Source: Streptomyces sp. AM 2-1-1 (GTDB lineage Bacteria; Actinomycetota; Actinomycetes; Streptomycetales; Streptomycetaceae). From it: DNA of 64,000 bases. The DNA is taken from the NCBI RefSeq assembly GCF_029167645.1, contig NZ_CP119147.1:6900501-6964500 (forward strand), read 5' to 3'. Both the position numbers and the translations under genes were made by a program. How positions within the stretch are numbered: the first letter of the stretch is position 1; every line of letters starts with the position of its first letter. Below, piece by piece: positions 56,564 to 64,000 of the stretch. The notes under the pieces are model-generated. The model saw nothing but the letters and a program-made list of their open reading frames with translations. It was not told the origin of the DNA and searched no databases.

Positions 56564-57274
56564 ATGACGGCCACCACGGAACCAGACAGCACCGAGCGGC
56601 GCGGGACAGAGCCCGCCCGTCTGGCCGCGAAGAAGCGGGGATGGGTCAAGCCCCTCGGCATCTGCGCCGCGGTCCTGGCTCTCCTCTTCGCGGGCACCCG
56701 GCTCAGCCTCGTGCCGGGCCTGGGCGACATCTTCGGAGAGCGGACCAACGACCGCTCGGGGCCCGCGGTGCTCAAGTCGATCCAGGACATGAGCGCGTAC
56801 GAGGCCGCCTCCGGGAACTTCCAGGTCGTCGTCGATCTGGAGAAGGACGCCAAGTTCCTCCCGGACGCGGTCCGCGGGACGCGCACCCTGTACGTCGGGG
56901 CGGGCACGGTCGGCGCCTCCGTCGACCTCGGCAAGGTCGGTGAGGACGGGGTGATCGTCAACGACGACCGGACCGAGGCCACGCTCACCCTGCCGCACGC
57001 GGTTCTCGGCAAGCCCGCACTCGACCCCGACCGGTCCTACTCGGTCTCCAAGCAGCGCGGTCTGCTGGACCGACTCGGGGACTTCTTCTCCGACAACCCG
57101 GGCAGCGAGCAGGCGGTCAACAAGCTCGCCGCCCAGCACATCGGGGAGGCGGCGAAGGAGAGCGGCCTCACGGCCCGGGCGGAGAAGAACACCGCGAACA
57201 TGCTCAAGGGCCTCCTGGGGTCGCTCGGGTTCACCAAGGTCACGGTGAACTACGCCATGCCCCAGGGGTCGTAG
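56564..57274 (+). CDS. DUF4230 family membrane-anchored protein
   Basis: The protein has 236 residues from ATG 56564 (MTATTEPDSTERRGTEPARL). One transmembrane helix lies at about 30-48 (PLGICAAVLALLFAGTRL). The outer part has VLKSIQDMSAYEAASGNFQV, VVDLEKDAKFLPDAVRGTRT, LYVGAGTVGASVDLGKV and EATLTLPHAVLGKPALDPDR, which match DUF4230. That family is of unknown function, with similarity to envelope proteins. It is the first gene of a + strand group that continues with the second DinB gene 180 bp later. Confidence 0.85.
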   Translation: MTATTEPDSTERRGTEPARLAAKKRGWVKPLGICAAVLALLFAGTRLSLVPGLGDIFGERTNDRSGPAVLKSIQDMSAYEAASGNFQVVVDLEKDAKFLPDAVRGTRTLYVGAGTVGASVDLGKVGEDGVIVNDDRTEATLTLPHAVLGKPALDPDRSYSVSKQRGLLDRLGDFFSDNPGSEQAVNKLAAQHIGEAAKESGLTARAEKNTANMLKGLLGSLGFTKVTVNYAMPQGS

Positions 57275-57453
57275 CACCCACGGCCGGCAGGCCCGCGCCC
57301 CCGCTCCCCGCGACCTCTCCACCACGATCAAGGGGAACGGGGGCGCTGTCCTCTCCCGCTGTCCGTTCGATCGCCCGCCGGGCCGCATCAGTGTCACGAC
57401 GGAGAATCCGTGATGCCGATGCGGCCCGGCGGCACGCCCGCCACAGTGGAGAG

Positions 57454-57963
57454 ATGAATACCTCAGATCTGCTGACCGATGCCTTCGGCCGGGTCCGGGA
57501 AGCGGTGCACGCGGCCGCCGAAGGACTCTCCGCCGACCGACTCAACGCCCGGACCGACGAGGGGGCCAACTCCATCGCCTGGCTGCTGTGGCACCTGACC
57601 CGGATCCAGGACGACCACGTGGCGGACGCCTCGGGCGGTGAACAGGTCTGGTTCACCGACGGCTGGGCCGACCGGTTCGACCTCCCCTTCGACCGGGCCG
57701 CGACCGGCTACGGACACACCGGCAAGGAGGTCGGCGCCGTGCGGGTCGCCTCGGCCGATCTCCTGCTCGGCTACTACGACGCCGTGCACGAGCGCACCCT
57801 GAGCTTCGTCGGCGGCCTCACCGACGACGCGCTCGAACGCATCGTCGACGAGGCGTGGTCGCCGCCGGTCACCCTCGGTGTCCGGCTCGTCAGCGTGGTG
57901 GCCGACGACCTCCAGCACGCCGGACAGGCCGCCTTCGTACGCGGGGCGCTCGAACGCGCCTGA
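57454..57963 (+). CDS. DinB-family protein (mycothiol-dependent enzyme type)
   Basis: The protein has 169 residues from ATG 57454 (MNTSDLLTDAFGRVREAVHA). The four-helix DinB fold shows GANSIAWLLWHLTRIQDDHV with the conserved histidine pair, VRVASADLLLGYYDAVHERT and VVADDLQHAGQAAFVRGALE with the third histidine. These would form the metal site. Actinobacterial members transfer mycothiol or related groups, which is only a family inference here. It is intact, unlike its relative at 55955. Confidence 0.85.
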   Translation: MNTSDLLTDAFGRVREAVHAAAEGLSADRLNARTDEGANSIAWLLWHLTRIQDDHVADASGGEQVWFTDGWADRFDLPFDRAATGYGHTGKEVGAVRVASADLLLGYYDAVHERTLSFVGGLTDDALERIVDEAWSPPVTLGVRLVSVVADDLQHAGQAAFVRGALERA

Positions 57964-58112
57964 GCCCGCCGTCGGCTGCGCACAGGGCGGGAGAGCCCAG
58001 GTCAGCGCGGTGTGCGGCTCCGGATCCGCACACCGGTGCGAGCCCGGGACGGCGGTGCCATACTCGAAAGCAGCCAGTAGGCAGGCTTGGCATTGTCGAA
58101 AGGCGAGACGTC

Positions 58113-58424
58113 ATGAACTGGGCATCGTGGACAACCAGTGGCGTCTTCGCGGGAGCCGGCGGAGTGAGCACCGCCGAGGTGGGCATCGTGACCGGGGATC
58201 TGACCGTGCACACGACGTGGTCGGACGAGCAGGCGGCCGTGGCCGTGCAGTTCAGCGGATCCTCCGATTGGTTCACCATGGCGGGCAGCCCCGTTCCGTG
58301 CTTCTCCGAAGAGGAGAGCCGCACCTTCCACCAATCCGTCGTCGAGGCCGTGCGCGCGGGCGCGGGAGCGACGGTTCCCTCACCCCGGTGCGCACCGGCT
58401 CCCGCGCCACCCTCGATCGCGTAG
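58113..58424 (+). CDS. Small hypothetical protein, 103 residues
   Basis: ATG 58113 (MNWASWTTSGVFAGAGGVST) has AAAGGCGAG upstream. Residues 20-90 look like a compact beta-rich domain (AEVGIVTGDLTVHTTWSDEQ, AAVAVQFSGSSDWFTMAGSP). The final 20 are alanine/proline-rich and may be less conserved. I recognise no family. There is one cysteine in VPCFSEEESRTFHQ and another near the end. It is a single gene between the DinB gene and signal peptidase. Confidence 0.6.
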   Translation: MNWASWTTSGVFAGAGGVSTAEVGIVTGDLTVHTTWSDEQAAVAVQFSGSSDWFTMAGSPVPCFSEEESRTFHQSVVEAVRAGAGATVPSPRCAPAPAPPSIA

Positions 58425-58563
58425 CGGCGCCGAGCGCCACAGCCCCGTGCCGTGACGGCGACGCCGCCGGGAGGGAGGGATCCCGGTCCTCGCGGTACTA
58501 GAGTTGCTCACGCACCCGAACCGGACAGGTACGGGGAGTGAGTGCGGGGCGAGGAGCGGTGCG

Positions 58564-59400
58564 ATGACAGGGACGGACGTCTTGCGAAGGAAACGGGGAC
58601 GACGGGCGCAGCCGAAGAAGCAGCGGCCCTACTGGGTGGAGATCCCGCTGCTGGTGATCGTCGCCCTCTGCCTCGCACTCCTCATCAAGACCTTCCTGGT
58701 GCAGGCGTTCTCCATCCCCTCCGAGTCCATGCAGAACACCCTGCAGAAGGGCGACCGGGTACTGGTCGACAAGCTGACGCCCTGGTTCGGTTCCGGACCC
58801 GAGCGCGGCGAGGTCGTCGTCTTCCACGACCCCGACGGCTGGCTGAACGGTGTCGACGCGGAGCCGCCCAACCCGGCGCAGCAGGTGCTGACCTTCGTGG
58901 GGCTGATGCCTTCGACGGAGGAGAAGGACCTGATCAAGCGCGTGATCGGGGTGGGCGGTGACACCGTCCAGTGTTCCGGTACCGGTCCGCTCCTCCTCAA
59001 CGGGAAGGCACTCGACGAGCCGTTCGTCTATCCCGGTAACACCGCCTGCAGCCCGGAGGGGGACGGAGAGTTCAAGGTGACCGTCCCCGAGGGAAAGATC
59101 TGGGTGATGGGCGACCACCGCCAGGCGTCCGCCGACTCCCGCTACCACCGGAACGACAAGAACGACGGCATGGTCCCCGTGGACAAGGTGGTGGGACGGG
59201 CGGTCGTGGTCGCCTGGCCGGTGAGCCGCTGGGCGACCCTGCCGATTCCGGCCACCTTCGACCAGCCGGGCATCGCGGCAGCCTCGGTCCCGGGAGGGCT
59301 CGCACTCGCCGGTACGCTCCCCGTCGTCCTGCTCCGCAGGCGCCGGGAGGGGGCCCTGGACGCACCGGGTCAGACGGAGTCCCCGAAACGCAGGACGTAA
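58564..59400 (+). CDS. lepB: Signal peptidase I
   Basis: The protein has 278 residues from ATG 58564. A basic N-terminus, then a membrane anchor at about 25-45 (EIPLLVIVALCLALLIKTFL), leads to the S26 core. AFSIPSESMQNTL holds the nucleophile Ser55 and DLIKRVIGVGGDTVQC the general base Lys125. GKIWVMGDHRQASADSRYHR supplies the GD-x-R-x-SxDSR box. A second hydrophobic segment at about 240-265 precedes a basic tail. It cuts signal peptides off exported proteins; this window codes for several. Its last 31 bases overlap the convergent phosphatase gene. Confidence 0.95.
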   Translation: MTGTDVLRRKRGRRAQPKKQRPYWVEIPLLVIVALCLALLIKTFLVQAFSIPSESMQNTLQKGDRVLVDKLTPWFGSGPERGEVVVFHDPDGWLNGVDAEPPNPAQQVLTFVGLMPSTEEKDLIKRVIGVGGDTVQCSGTGPLLLNGKALDEPFVYPGNTACSPEGDGEFKVTVPEGKIWVMGDHRQASADSRYHRNDKNDGMVPVDKVVGRAVVVAWPVSRWATLPIPATFDQPGIAAASVPGGLALAGTLPVVLLRRRREGALDAPGQTESPKRRT

Positions 59401-59807
59401 CGCCGCTGCCAGGGGGTCTCCACGGCGCGGGGGTCGTAGCGCTCCCGCACGAACGCGACGGCCGCCGCCGGCGGGACCCCGTCCAGCACCGCGAGGCACG
59501 CCAGGGCCGTGCCCGTACGCCCCCGGCCGCCTGCGCAGGCGACCTCGACCCGCTCGACGGCGGCCCGGTCCCACACCTCCGCCAGCAGCGACCGGGCGGC
59601 GTCCCGGTCGGCGGAAAGCCGGAAGTCGGGCCAGCGCAGCCAGCGCGACTCCCATGCCACCGGACCGGGGTCGCGGCCCAGCAGGTGTACGGAGAAGTCC
59701 GGCGCGGGCCCCTCGGGCACCGGCCGCCTCAGTCCCCGCCCCCGGACGCGCCGCCCGGAGGGCAGGCACAGCACCCCCGGGGCGGCCACGTCCCACGTCT
59801 CGTTCAT
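59370..59807 (-). CDS. Protein tyrosine/dual-specificity-like phosphatase
   Basis: The protein has 145 residues from ATG 59807 (MNETWDVAAPGVLCLPSGRR). The catalytic loop VACAGGRGRTGTALACLAVL gives Cys91-x5-Arg97. RWPDFRLSADRDAARSLLAE with DFR likely carries the general acid Asp61. VPPAAAVAFVRERYDPRAVE and TPWQRRYVLRF match the end of a cyclin-like or dual-specificity phosphatase domain, close to the atypical actinobacterial forms. It is a single-domain cytosolic protein. Its 3' end overlaps the signal peptidase gene by 31 bp. Confidence 0.85.
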   Translation of the reverse strand: MNETWDVAAPGVLCLPSGRRVRGRGLRRPVPEGPAPDFSVHLLGRDPGPVAWESRWLRWPDFRLSADRDAARSLLAEVWDRAAVERVEVACAGGRGRTGTALACLAVLDGVPPAAAVAFVRERYDPRAVETPWQRRYVLRFGDSV

Positions 59808-59877
59808 ACCCGCACCCTACGGCGGTCCCGCGCGCCGGCGGAGGAGAGCCCCGTTCACTCCCGGAGGGGAGCCCCGT

Positions 59878-60126
59878 TCACTCCTGGGGAGGGGCCTCCG
59901 CGCCCAGCGGGCGGGCCAGCAGAGGGGCGCCGGGTACCTGGTGGCCACCGCTCGCCAGCATCCGCACCTCGCCCCTGGCGCTGATCTCGGCACGGACGAT
60001 GCCGGTCTCGTCCTCGTACACGGGGTGCCCTCCCGCCCCGGCGCGCTCCGTGAGCCGGACGACGACGACGTCGTCCTCCGCGCCGAGCGTCTGGAAGATG
60101 AGCTCGAAACGTTCCGGATAGTCCAT
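59878..60126 (-). CDS. DUF6296 family small protein
   Basis: The protein has 82 residues from ATG 60126. MDYPERFELIFQTLGAEDDV, VVVRLTERAGAGGHPVYEDE, then TGIVRAEISARGEVRMLASG make a compact beta-rich domain of a Streptomyces small-protein family (DUF6296 as I recall). Role unknown. An in-frame ATG at 60147 is the alternative start. A 16-bp direct repeat (GAGCCCCGTTCACTCC) lies just beyond its stop at about 59848-59887. Confidence 0.65.
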   Translation of the reverse strand: MDYPERFELIFQTLGAEDDVVVVRLTERAGAGGHPVYEDETGIVRAEISARGEVRMLASGGHQVPGAPLLARPLGAEAPPQE

Positions 60127-60342
60127 GTGGGCCTCCCGATCGGGCACGACGAACGTCGGACCCCTTGGATTCCATTGTTTCCCACCCTCGCGGTCCGTGC
60201 CCGGTCAAGGGAAGGGCCCGTTCGGCCGCTTGTTCTCCGCGAGGGGGCGGACGGGCCCAACGGGCGGAGTGGTTCAGGTCGATCGGGTGGTTCGGCGCGG
60301 CGCCGCCCATGGTTGACCGCCGCCCGGGCTAGGCATGCGCAC

Positions 60343-61173
60343 ATGAGACTTGATCCCCCCCACATGAAACGTGTCTCCTCGCGCACCCGCACGCTCCGAG
60401 CGGTCGGCGCGGTCGTGTGCGCCGTCGCCGTCTCGGCGATGGTGACGGGCTGCGGACAGGACAGTGGCTCCGGGTCGGCGTCGGCCACCTCGGAGGCCGC
60501 GAAGGTCATGCCGCACCAGGCCACCACCTCACCCTCGGGGTCGGCCAGCCCGTCTCCGAAGAAGCTGAGCCAGGAGCAGCAGAAGCGCAAGGACGTGCTC
60601 GACGCCACGAAGATCACCTTCGACAAGGCCGCCGAGACGGCGGTGGGTGCGGTCTCGGGCAGCACTCTGGTCGACCTGGAGCTCGGCGGGCTCGACGACG
60701 ACAACGCCAGCGGCAGCCCCAGTCCGTCGGGCAGCCCCAGCCCCAGCCCCAGCGGCAGCTCCAGCCCCAGCGGCAGCCCCAGTCCGTCGGGCAGCCCGAG
60801 CCCCAGCGGCAGTTCCGACGACCCCGAATGGGTCGCGCAGGTCGCGGAGGACGACGGCACCGCGCACACCGTCCGGATCGACGCGGTCTCCGGGAAGGTC
60901 CTGGACACCACCGAGGACGAGGACCAGGACGCCGACGACAAGAGCCGGCTGGCCGGAATGGTCGACAAGGCGACCCAGACGCCGGAGCAGGCGGCGAAGG
61001 TGGCCACCGACAAGCAGAAGGGCTGGGTGACCTCGCTCGCTCTGGAGGAGAACGACGACGACGTCCTCGTCTGGACGGTCGACGTCGTCGACTCCTCATG
61101 GAACGAGACCGACTTCGAGATCGACGCCGCCGAGGGAACCGTCGTCGGCGAGGTGACCGAAGAGGAGAACTGA
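60343..61173 (+). CDS. PepSY-domain lipoprotein
   Basis: The protein has 276 residues from ATG 60343; ATG 60364 is an equal alternative. The signal peptide ends in a lipobox MVTGC (Cys37 from the first start). A serine/proline/glycine linker (about 118-160) is encoded by an imperfect repeat of AGCCCCAGTCCGTCGGGC type. Two PepSY-like repeats follow: TKITFDKAAETAVGAV..STLVDLEL before the linker and TPEQAAKVATDKQKGWVTSL..WTVDVVDSSWNETDF after it. PepSY domains often inhibit proteases or sense envelope state. It is anchored to the outer face of the membrane. Confidence 0.85.
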   Translation: MRLDPPHMKRVSSRTRTLRAVGAVVCAVAVSAMVTGCGQDSGSGSASATSEAAKVMPHQATTSPSGSASPSPKKLSQEQQKRKDVLDATKITFDKAAETAVGAVSGSTLVDLELGGLDDDNASGSPSPSGSPSPSPSGSSSPSGSPSPSGSPSPSGSSDDPEWVAQVAEDDGTAHTVRIDAVSGKVLDTTEDEDQDADDKSRLAGMVDKATQTPEQAAKVATDKQKGWVTSLALEENDDDVLVWTVDVVDSSWNETDFEIDAAEGTVVGEVTEEEN

Positions 61174-61191
61174 TCCCCCCGCCGCCGGCCC

Positions 61192-61233
61192 CGGTGCGGA
61201 GGTGTGCCGCCCGGGCGGCACACCTCCGCACCG
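61192..61233. terminator. 42-bp perfect palindrome between convergent genes
   Basis: A 21-base arm (CGGTGCGGAGGTGTGCCGCC plus C) is followed at once by its exact complement, with no spacer. It starts 19 bp after the PepSY gene stop. As RNA it can form a very stable hairpin, so it probably stops transcription from both sides. Confidence 0.8.
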
Positions 61234-61240
61234 CGTTTCC

Positions 61241-61273
61241 CCGGCGGGTCGCCGCCGGGCGGCGACCCGCCGG
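61241..61273. terminator. Second perfect stem, 16 bp with one-base centre
   Basis: CCGGCGGGTCGCCGCC, one G, then its exact complement. It lies 7 bp after the first palindrome and 70 bp before the end of the leftward ATPase gene, probably as its terminator. Confidence 0.75.
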
Positions 61274-61343
61274 CCCCCGGGGCGAGATCCCTCCGGAGCC
61301 GGCGTGCGTCCTGCCGCCCGCGAAGACGGCGGGACGCGCGCCG

Positions 61344-63383
61344 TCACCCCGGAGGGCGCTCCGGCCGCAGCGCGTGGGCGAGTCCGTGCTCCGCGGTGTC
61401 CTTGAGTGCCCGGTCGTAGGCCGTCTCGTACGCGGACTCGCCCGCCGCCTCGCGCGCGAGGCGTTCCCACCGGTCGCGGATGGCCCCCAGCTCCGGAGTG
61501 CCCCGCTGCGGGTGGCCGACCATCCGCCAGAAGGTCTGCCCCGTCCCGAGGGTGCGCGCCGCCCCCACTCCGTCGCCCTGGGCGGCGATGGCACCGGCGA
61601 GCAGGTCGAGCGCGAGAGCTATGCCGAGGCTGTCCCGCAGCTGGTGCTTGCTGGTGAGCATGGCGCGGGCATGGATCTCCGCGTCCTTCGGGCGGCCCCG
61701 CAGCATGTGTATGAGCGCGAGTTGGTGGTCCGCGTACCCGCGCGCCCAGCGCTCCCCGTACTCCAGGCTGATCCGCTGGAGTCCGACGGCGTCCTCGTAG
61801 GCCTCGTCCAGCCGTCCGAGAGCGGTCAGCGCGAACAGCCGTATGACCCGGCACCGAAGGACGGAGGGAGCGGCGGAGGGCTCCACCGGCAGCTCGCGCA
61901 GCGCGCCGTCGCTCACCGCCAGCGCCTCCTGCGGCCGGCCCGCCATGAGGTGGTTGAAACTCACCGTGTGCGCCGCGGAGAGGATCGATTCAGCATCCGC
62001 GTCCTCCCGCGCCGAACGGGCGCACTCCTCGCCGACCCCGGAAGCCGCCCCGTGGTCACCCTGCAGGGTGAGGGTGATGCCCAGTGCCCACAGGGCCCGC
62101 GTCCGGTCCCTGCCGCCGGCCGGGTGCAGCGCGAGCACCCTCTCCAGGTACGTACGGGCCTGGTGGAGGTGGCCGCAGCAGCTCCAGAAGAGCCCGGCCT
62201 GCCCCGCCATGCGCAGCGCGAGGGCCGGGGACGCGACCAGGAGGTGGTCGAGGGCGGCCGACAGGTCCGTGTGGCTCTCGTCGACGCGGCGGTAGCGCGC
62301 CAGCTGACGAGGCCCGAGCCACCCGGCGTGCGACCGGTCGGTGACGTCCGCGAAGTGGGCGGCGTGCCGGTCGGCGAGCACTCCTGCCTCCGCGAGTTCC
62401 CCGAGCCACATGGCACCGTACTCGCGCAGGGTGTCGAGCATGCGGTAGCCGGCGCCGTCCCGCTGGAGCACCGACTGGGCGGCGAGCCGCTCCAGACCGC
62501 GGGCCACCCCGTCCGCGGTGAGGGGCCCGCCGGCGCAGACCGCCTGTGCGTCCGCCGGCCGGATCACTCCGCGGAAGACGGAGAGCCGGGCCCACAACAG
62601 CCGTTCGATCGGTGAGCACAGCTCGTGACTCCAGCCGATCGTCGTGCGCAGCGCCCGGTGGCGCCGGGGCCACGTGGTGTCGTCCACCAGGGTGCCGAGC
62701 CGCGAACCGAGCCGGTCGAGGAGTTCCTCCACCTCCGACTCCCGCAACCGGGCGCAGGCGAGTTCGACGGCGAGCGGGATCCCCTCCAGACGGCGGCAGA
62801 TCTCGCCCACCGCCGCCGCCGCCACCGGCAGGTCGAGCCGCCGGTCCGGCGCGGTGAGCGCGGCCCGTTCCCGGAAGAGGCGCTGCGCGTCGCTCCCGGG
62901 CGCCAGTGGCGGTACCTCCACGGCACACTCGCCGACCACGTCGAGGGGCTCCCGGCTGGTCGCCAGCACCCGGAGCCCCGGCGCCGCGGCGAGCAGCTGC
63001 TCCACCAGGTCGCGGCAGGCGGCCAGAACCCGCTCGCAGCAGTCCAGGACGAGCAGCAGCCGCTGGTCGGCCAGCCACTCGCTCAGCGCCTCCACGGGAC
63101 GGCGCCGGCTGTGGTCCAGCAGACCGACCGCGTCGCAGACGGCCGTGGTCAGCGACGCGTCACCGTGCAGGTGCGAGAGGTCGGCCCAGCAGACACCGCC
63201 GGTGTACCGGCCGGCGGTCCGGTCCGCGACGTGGAGCGCGAGACGGCTCTTGCCTATGCCGCCGGGCCCCGTGAGAGTGACCAGCCGGTGTTCGTCCAGT
63301 GCCCGCTCGGTCCGGTCCAGCTCACCGCTTCTGCCGATGAAACTGGTCGTGACGACGGGTGGGTTGCCCATCACGGGGGTCAT
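61344..63383 (-). CDS. STAND-type ATPase regulator lacking a DNA-binding domain
   Basis: The protein has 679 residues from ATG 63383 (MTPVMGNPPVVTTSFIGRSG; a second ATG at residue 5 is possible). The NTPase domain has Walker A RLVTLTGPGGIGKSRLALHV, Walker B LLLVLDCCERVLA, sensor LRVLATSREPLDV and RRLEGIPLAVELACARLRES. The winged-helix-like part (EWSH-type GWSHELCSPIERLLWARLSV) and a helical TPR-like C-terminus (about 400-660) follow. AfsR or LuxR-LAL relatives carry an N-terminal BTAD or C-terminal LuxR domain; both are absent. It may act on a separate partner. Regulation of secondary metabolism is common in the family but unproven here. Confidence 0.85.
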   Translation of the reverse strand: MTPVMGNPPVVTTSFIGRSGELDRTERALDEHRLVTLTGPGGIGKSRLALHVADRTAGRYTGGVCWADLSHLHGDASLTTAVCDAVGLLDHSRRRPVEALSEWLADQRLLLVLDCCERVLAACRDLVEQLLAAAPGLRVLATSREPLDVVGECAVEVPPLAPGSDAQRLFRERAALTAPDRRLDLPVAAAAVGEICRRLEGIPLAVELACARLRESEVEELLDRLGSRLGTLVDDTTWPRRHRALRTTIGWSHELCSPIERLLWARLSVFRGVIRPADAQAVCAGGPLTADGVARGLERLAAQSVLQRDGAGYRMLDTLREYGAMWLGELAEAGVLADRHAAHFADVTDRSHAGWLGPRQLARYRRVDESHTDLSAALDHLLVASPALALRMAGQAGLFWSCCGHLHQARTYLERVLALHPAGGRDRTRALWALGITLTLQGDHGAASGVGEECARSAREDADAESILSAAHTVSFNHLMAGRPQEALAVSDGALRELPVEPSAAPSVLRCRVIRLFALTALGRLDEAYEDAVGLQRISLEYGERWARGYADHQLALIHMLRGRPKDAEIHARAMLTSKHQLRDSLGIALALDLLAGAIAAQGDGVGAARTLGTGQTFWRMVGHPQRGTPELGAIRDRWERLAREAAGESAYETAYDRALKDTAEHGLAHALRPERPPG

Positions 63384-63539
63384 CCTGCCTCTCCCGGCGG
63401 CGCGCCTCCCCGCCTTGGGGAGAAGCAGTCAAAAAAGGCCGACATGTGATGCTCCGGCCGACGGTAATTGGCGTGAATGTCCGTGGCGCTGCGCGACCGG
63501 AGGACTCCCACGGAGCCGGCCGCGCCCCGGCCCCGGCCC

Positions 63540-63558
63540 CCACCACCGCGGGTGGTGG
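63540..63558 (-). terminator. 8-bp stem-loop after the dehydrogenase gene
   Basis: CCACCACC and GGTGGTGG around GCG, 17 bp beyond the stop codon of the leftward gene at the right edge. Confidence 0.5.
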
Positions 63559-63574
63559 TCCCGGGCGGAGTTCA

Positions 63575-64000
63575 TCAGGGCCGCAGCACGAGCTTCCCGA
63601 CGGTACGGCGCGCGAGCAGGTCCTCGTGCGCCCGCCGGGCCTCGGCCAGCGGGTAGTCGCCGCCGGTGAGAGGCTTCAGGCGGCCCCGCGACAGCAGGTC
63701 GAGGAGCTCGCCGAGCGCCGTGGAGAACGCATCCGGACGGGAGAGCGACCTGCCCAGCTGGAACCCGGTCACCGACGCGTTCAGCATCAGGAGCCGGCCC
63801 GTGTCCAGCGGCGCCGGCGCGGACCGCGAGGCGTTGCCGTAAGTGACGATCCTGCCGTGCTCCGCGAGCGAGGCCAGTCCCTGGTCGAAGAGCGCGCCTC
63901 CGGAGGCGTCCAGCACGATGTCCGCCTTCCCGGTGAGCGGATACTCCACCGCCTCGTCCGCACCCGCCTCCAGGGCGGCGGCCCGTTTCGCGGACGTCGA
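63575..64000 (-). CDS. Quinone-oxidoreductase-like zinc-type dehydrogenase, N-terminus outside window
   Basis: Only the last 141 codons are seen; the frame is open to the right edge. The part visible is the end of the MDR Rossmann domain and the C-terminal catalytic part: STSAKRAAALEAGADEAVEY, ADIVLDASGGALFDQGLASL, HGRIVTYGNASRSAPAPL, MLNASVTGFQLGRSLSRPD, LSRGRLKPLTGGDYPLAEAR and RAHEDLLARRTVGKLVLRP. The last is the standard QOR ending. It reduces quinones or enones with NADPH in this family. Confidence 0.88.
   Translation of the reverse strand, partial: STSAKRAAALEAGADEAVEYPLTGKADIVLDASGGALFDQGLASLAEHGRIVTYGNASRSAPAPLDTGRLLMLNASVTGFQLGRSLSRPDAFSTALGELLDLLSRGRLKPLTGGDYPLAEARRAHEDLLARRTVGKLVLRP

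Overview
The window is chromosomal DNA from a high-GC actinomycete, almost certainly a Streptomyces. The evidence is the strong G/C third-position bias, many GTG starts, a bifunctional geosmin synthase, an NsdA homologue, two cellulases with a 14-bp CebR-type operator, zinc-independent L33/L31 ribosomal paralogues, and several Streptomyces-type DUF families (DUF6479, DUF6083, DUF6296). I saw no tRNA, rRNA, CRISPR array, insertion sequence or phage. Names were assigned by reading protein motifs, with no database search.

1-4 kb: a tectonin-repeat lectin cut by the left edge, with 234-bp near-identical internal repeats, then decayed DNA (a broken unknown gene and the tail of an ABC exporter), a DUF6328-like membrane protein, a two-domain VOC protein and a DUF6479 protein. 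4-14 kb: oxidative and central-carbon genes on the + strand: an F420-type luciferase-like oxidoreductase, a small unknown protein, a three-subunit molybdenum aldehyde oxidoreductase of the PaoABC type, an RsbW-like ATPase, an aldehyde dehydrogenase and a phosphoketolase. 14-29 kb: baeRF3 protein, DUF1269 protein with glutaminase-STAS (overlapping), secreted endonuclease I, an RlmG-like methyltransferase, an MpaB-like oxygenase, a Ser/Thr kinase with C-terminal TPRs, a DUF6083 protein, a Tat-exported serine hydrolase with a paired upstream operator, an acyl-CoA synthetase and an ACT protein.

29.5-34 kb is the most island-like part. A putative cobalamin-type radical SAM enzyme with an unusual C-x8-C-x2-C motif, an XRE-cupin regulator and a divergent EamA exporter sit between two gene-poor stretches of about 600 bp. 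I read it as one regulated synthesis-and-export or modification-and-export unit of unknown product. It is followed by an unusual 529-residue multidomain protein with an apparent ubiquitin-like fold, and then by geosmin synthase.

38-49 kb: secreted amidase, an APH-fold kinase, nsdA, a PAS-SpoIIE phosphatase, the rpmG-rpmE2 operon behind a candidate Zur box, a DUF1275 membrane protein, a secreted PI-PLC, a TPR protein and a VanZ protein. 49-55.5 kb: divergent GH6 and GH48 cellulases, both with CBM2. The GH48 gene carries a perfect CebR box plus a second imperfect one. 55.5-64 kb: a frameshifted DinB gene, a DUF4230 protein, a second DinB protein, signal peptidase I, a dual-specificity-like phosphatase, a DUF6296 protein, a PepSY lipoprotein, a double giant palindrome, a STAND ATPase without a DNA-binding domain, and the C-terminal part of a quinone-oxidoreductase-like dehydrogenase cut by the right edge.
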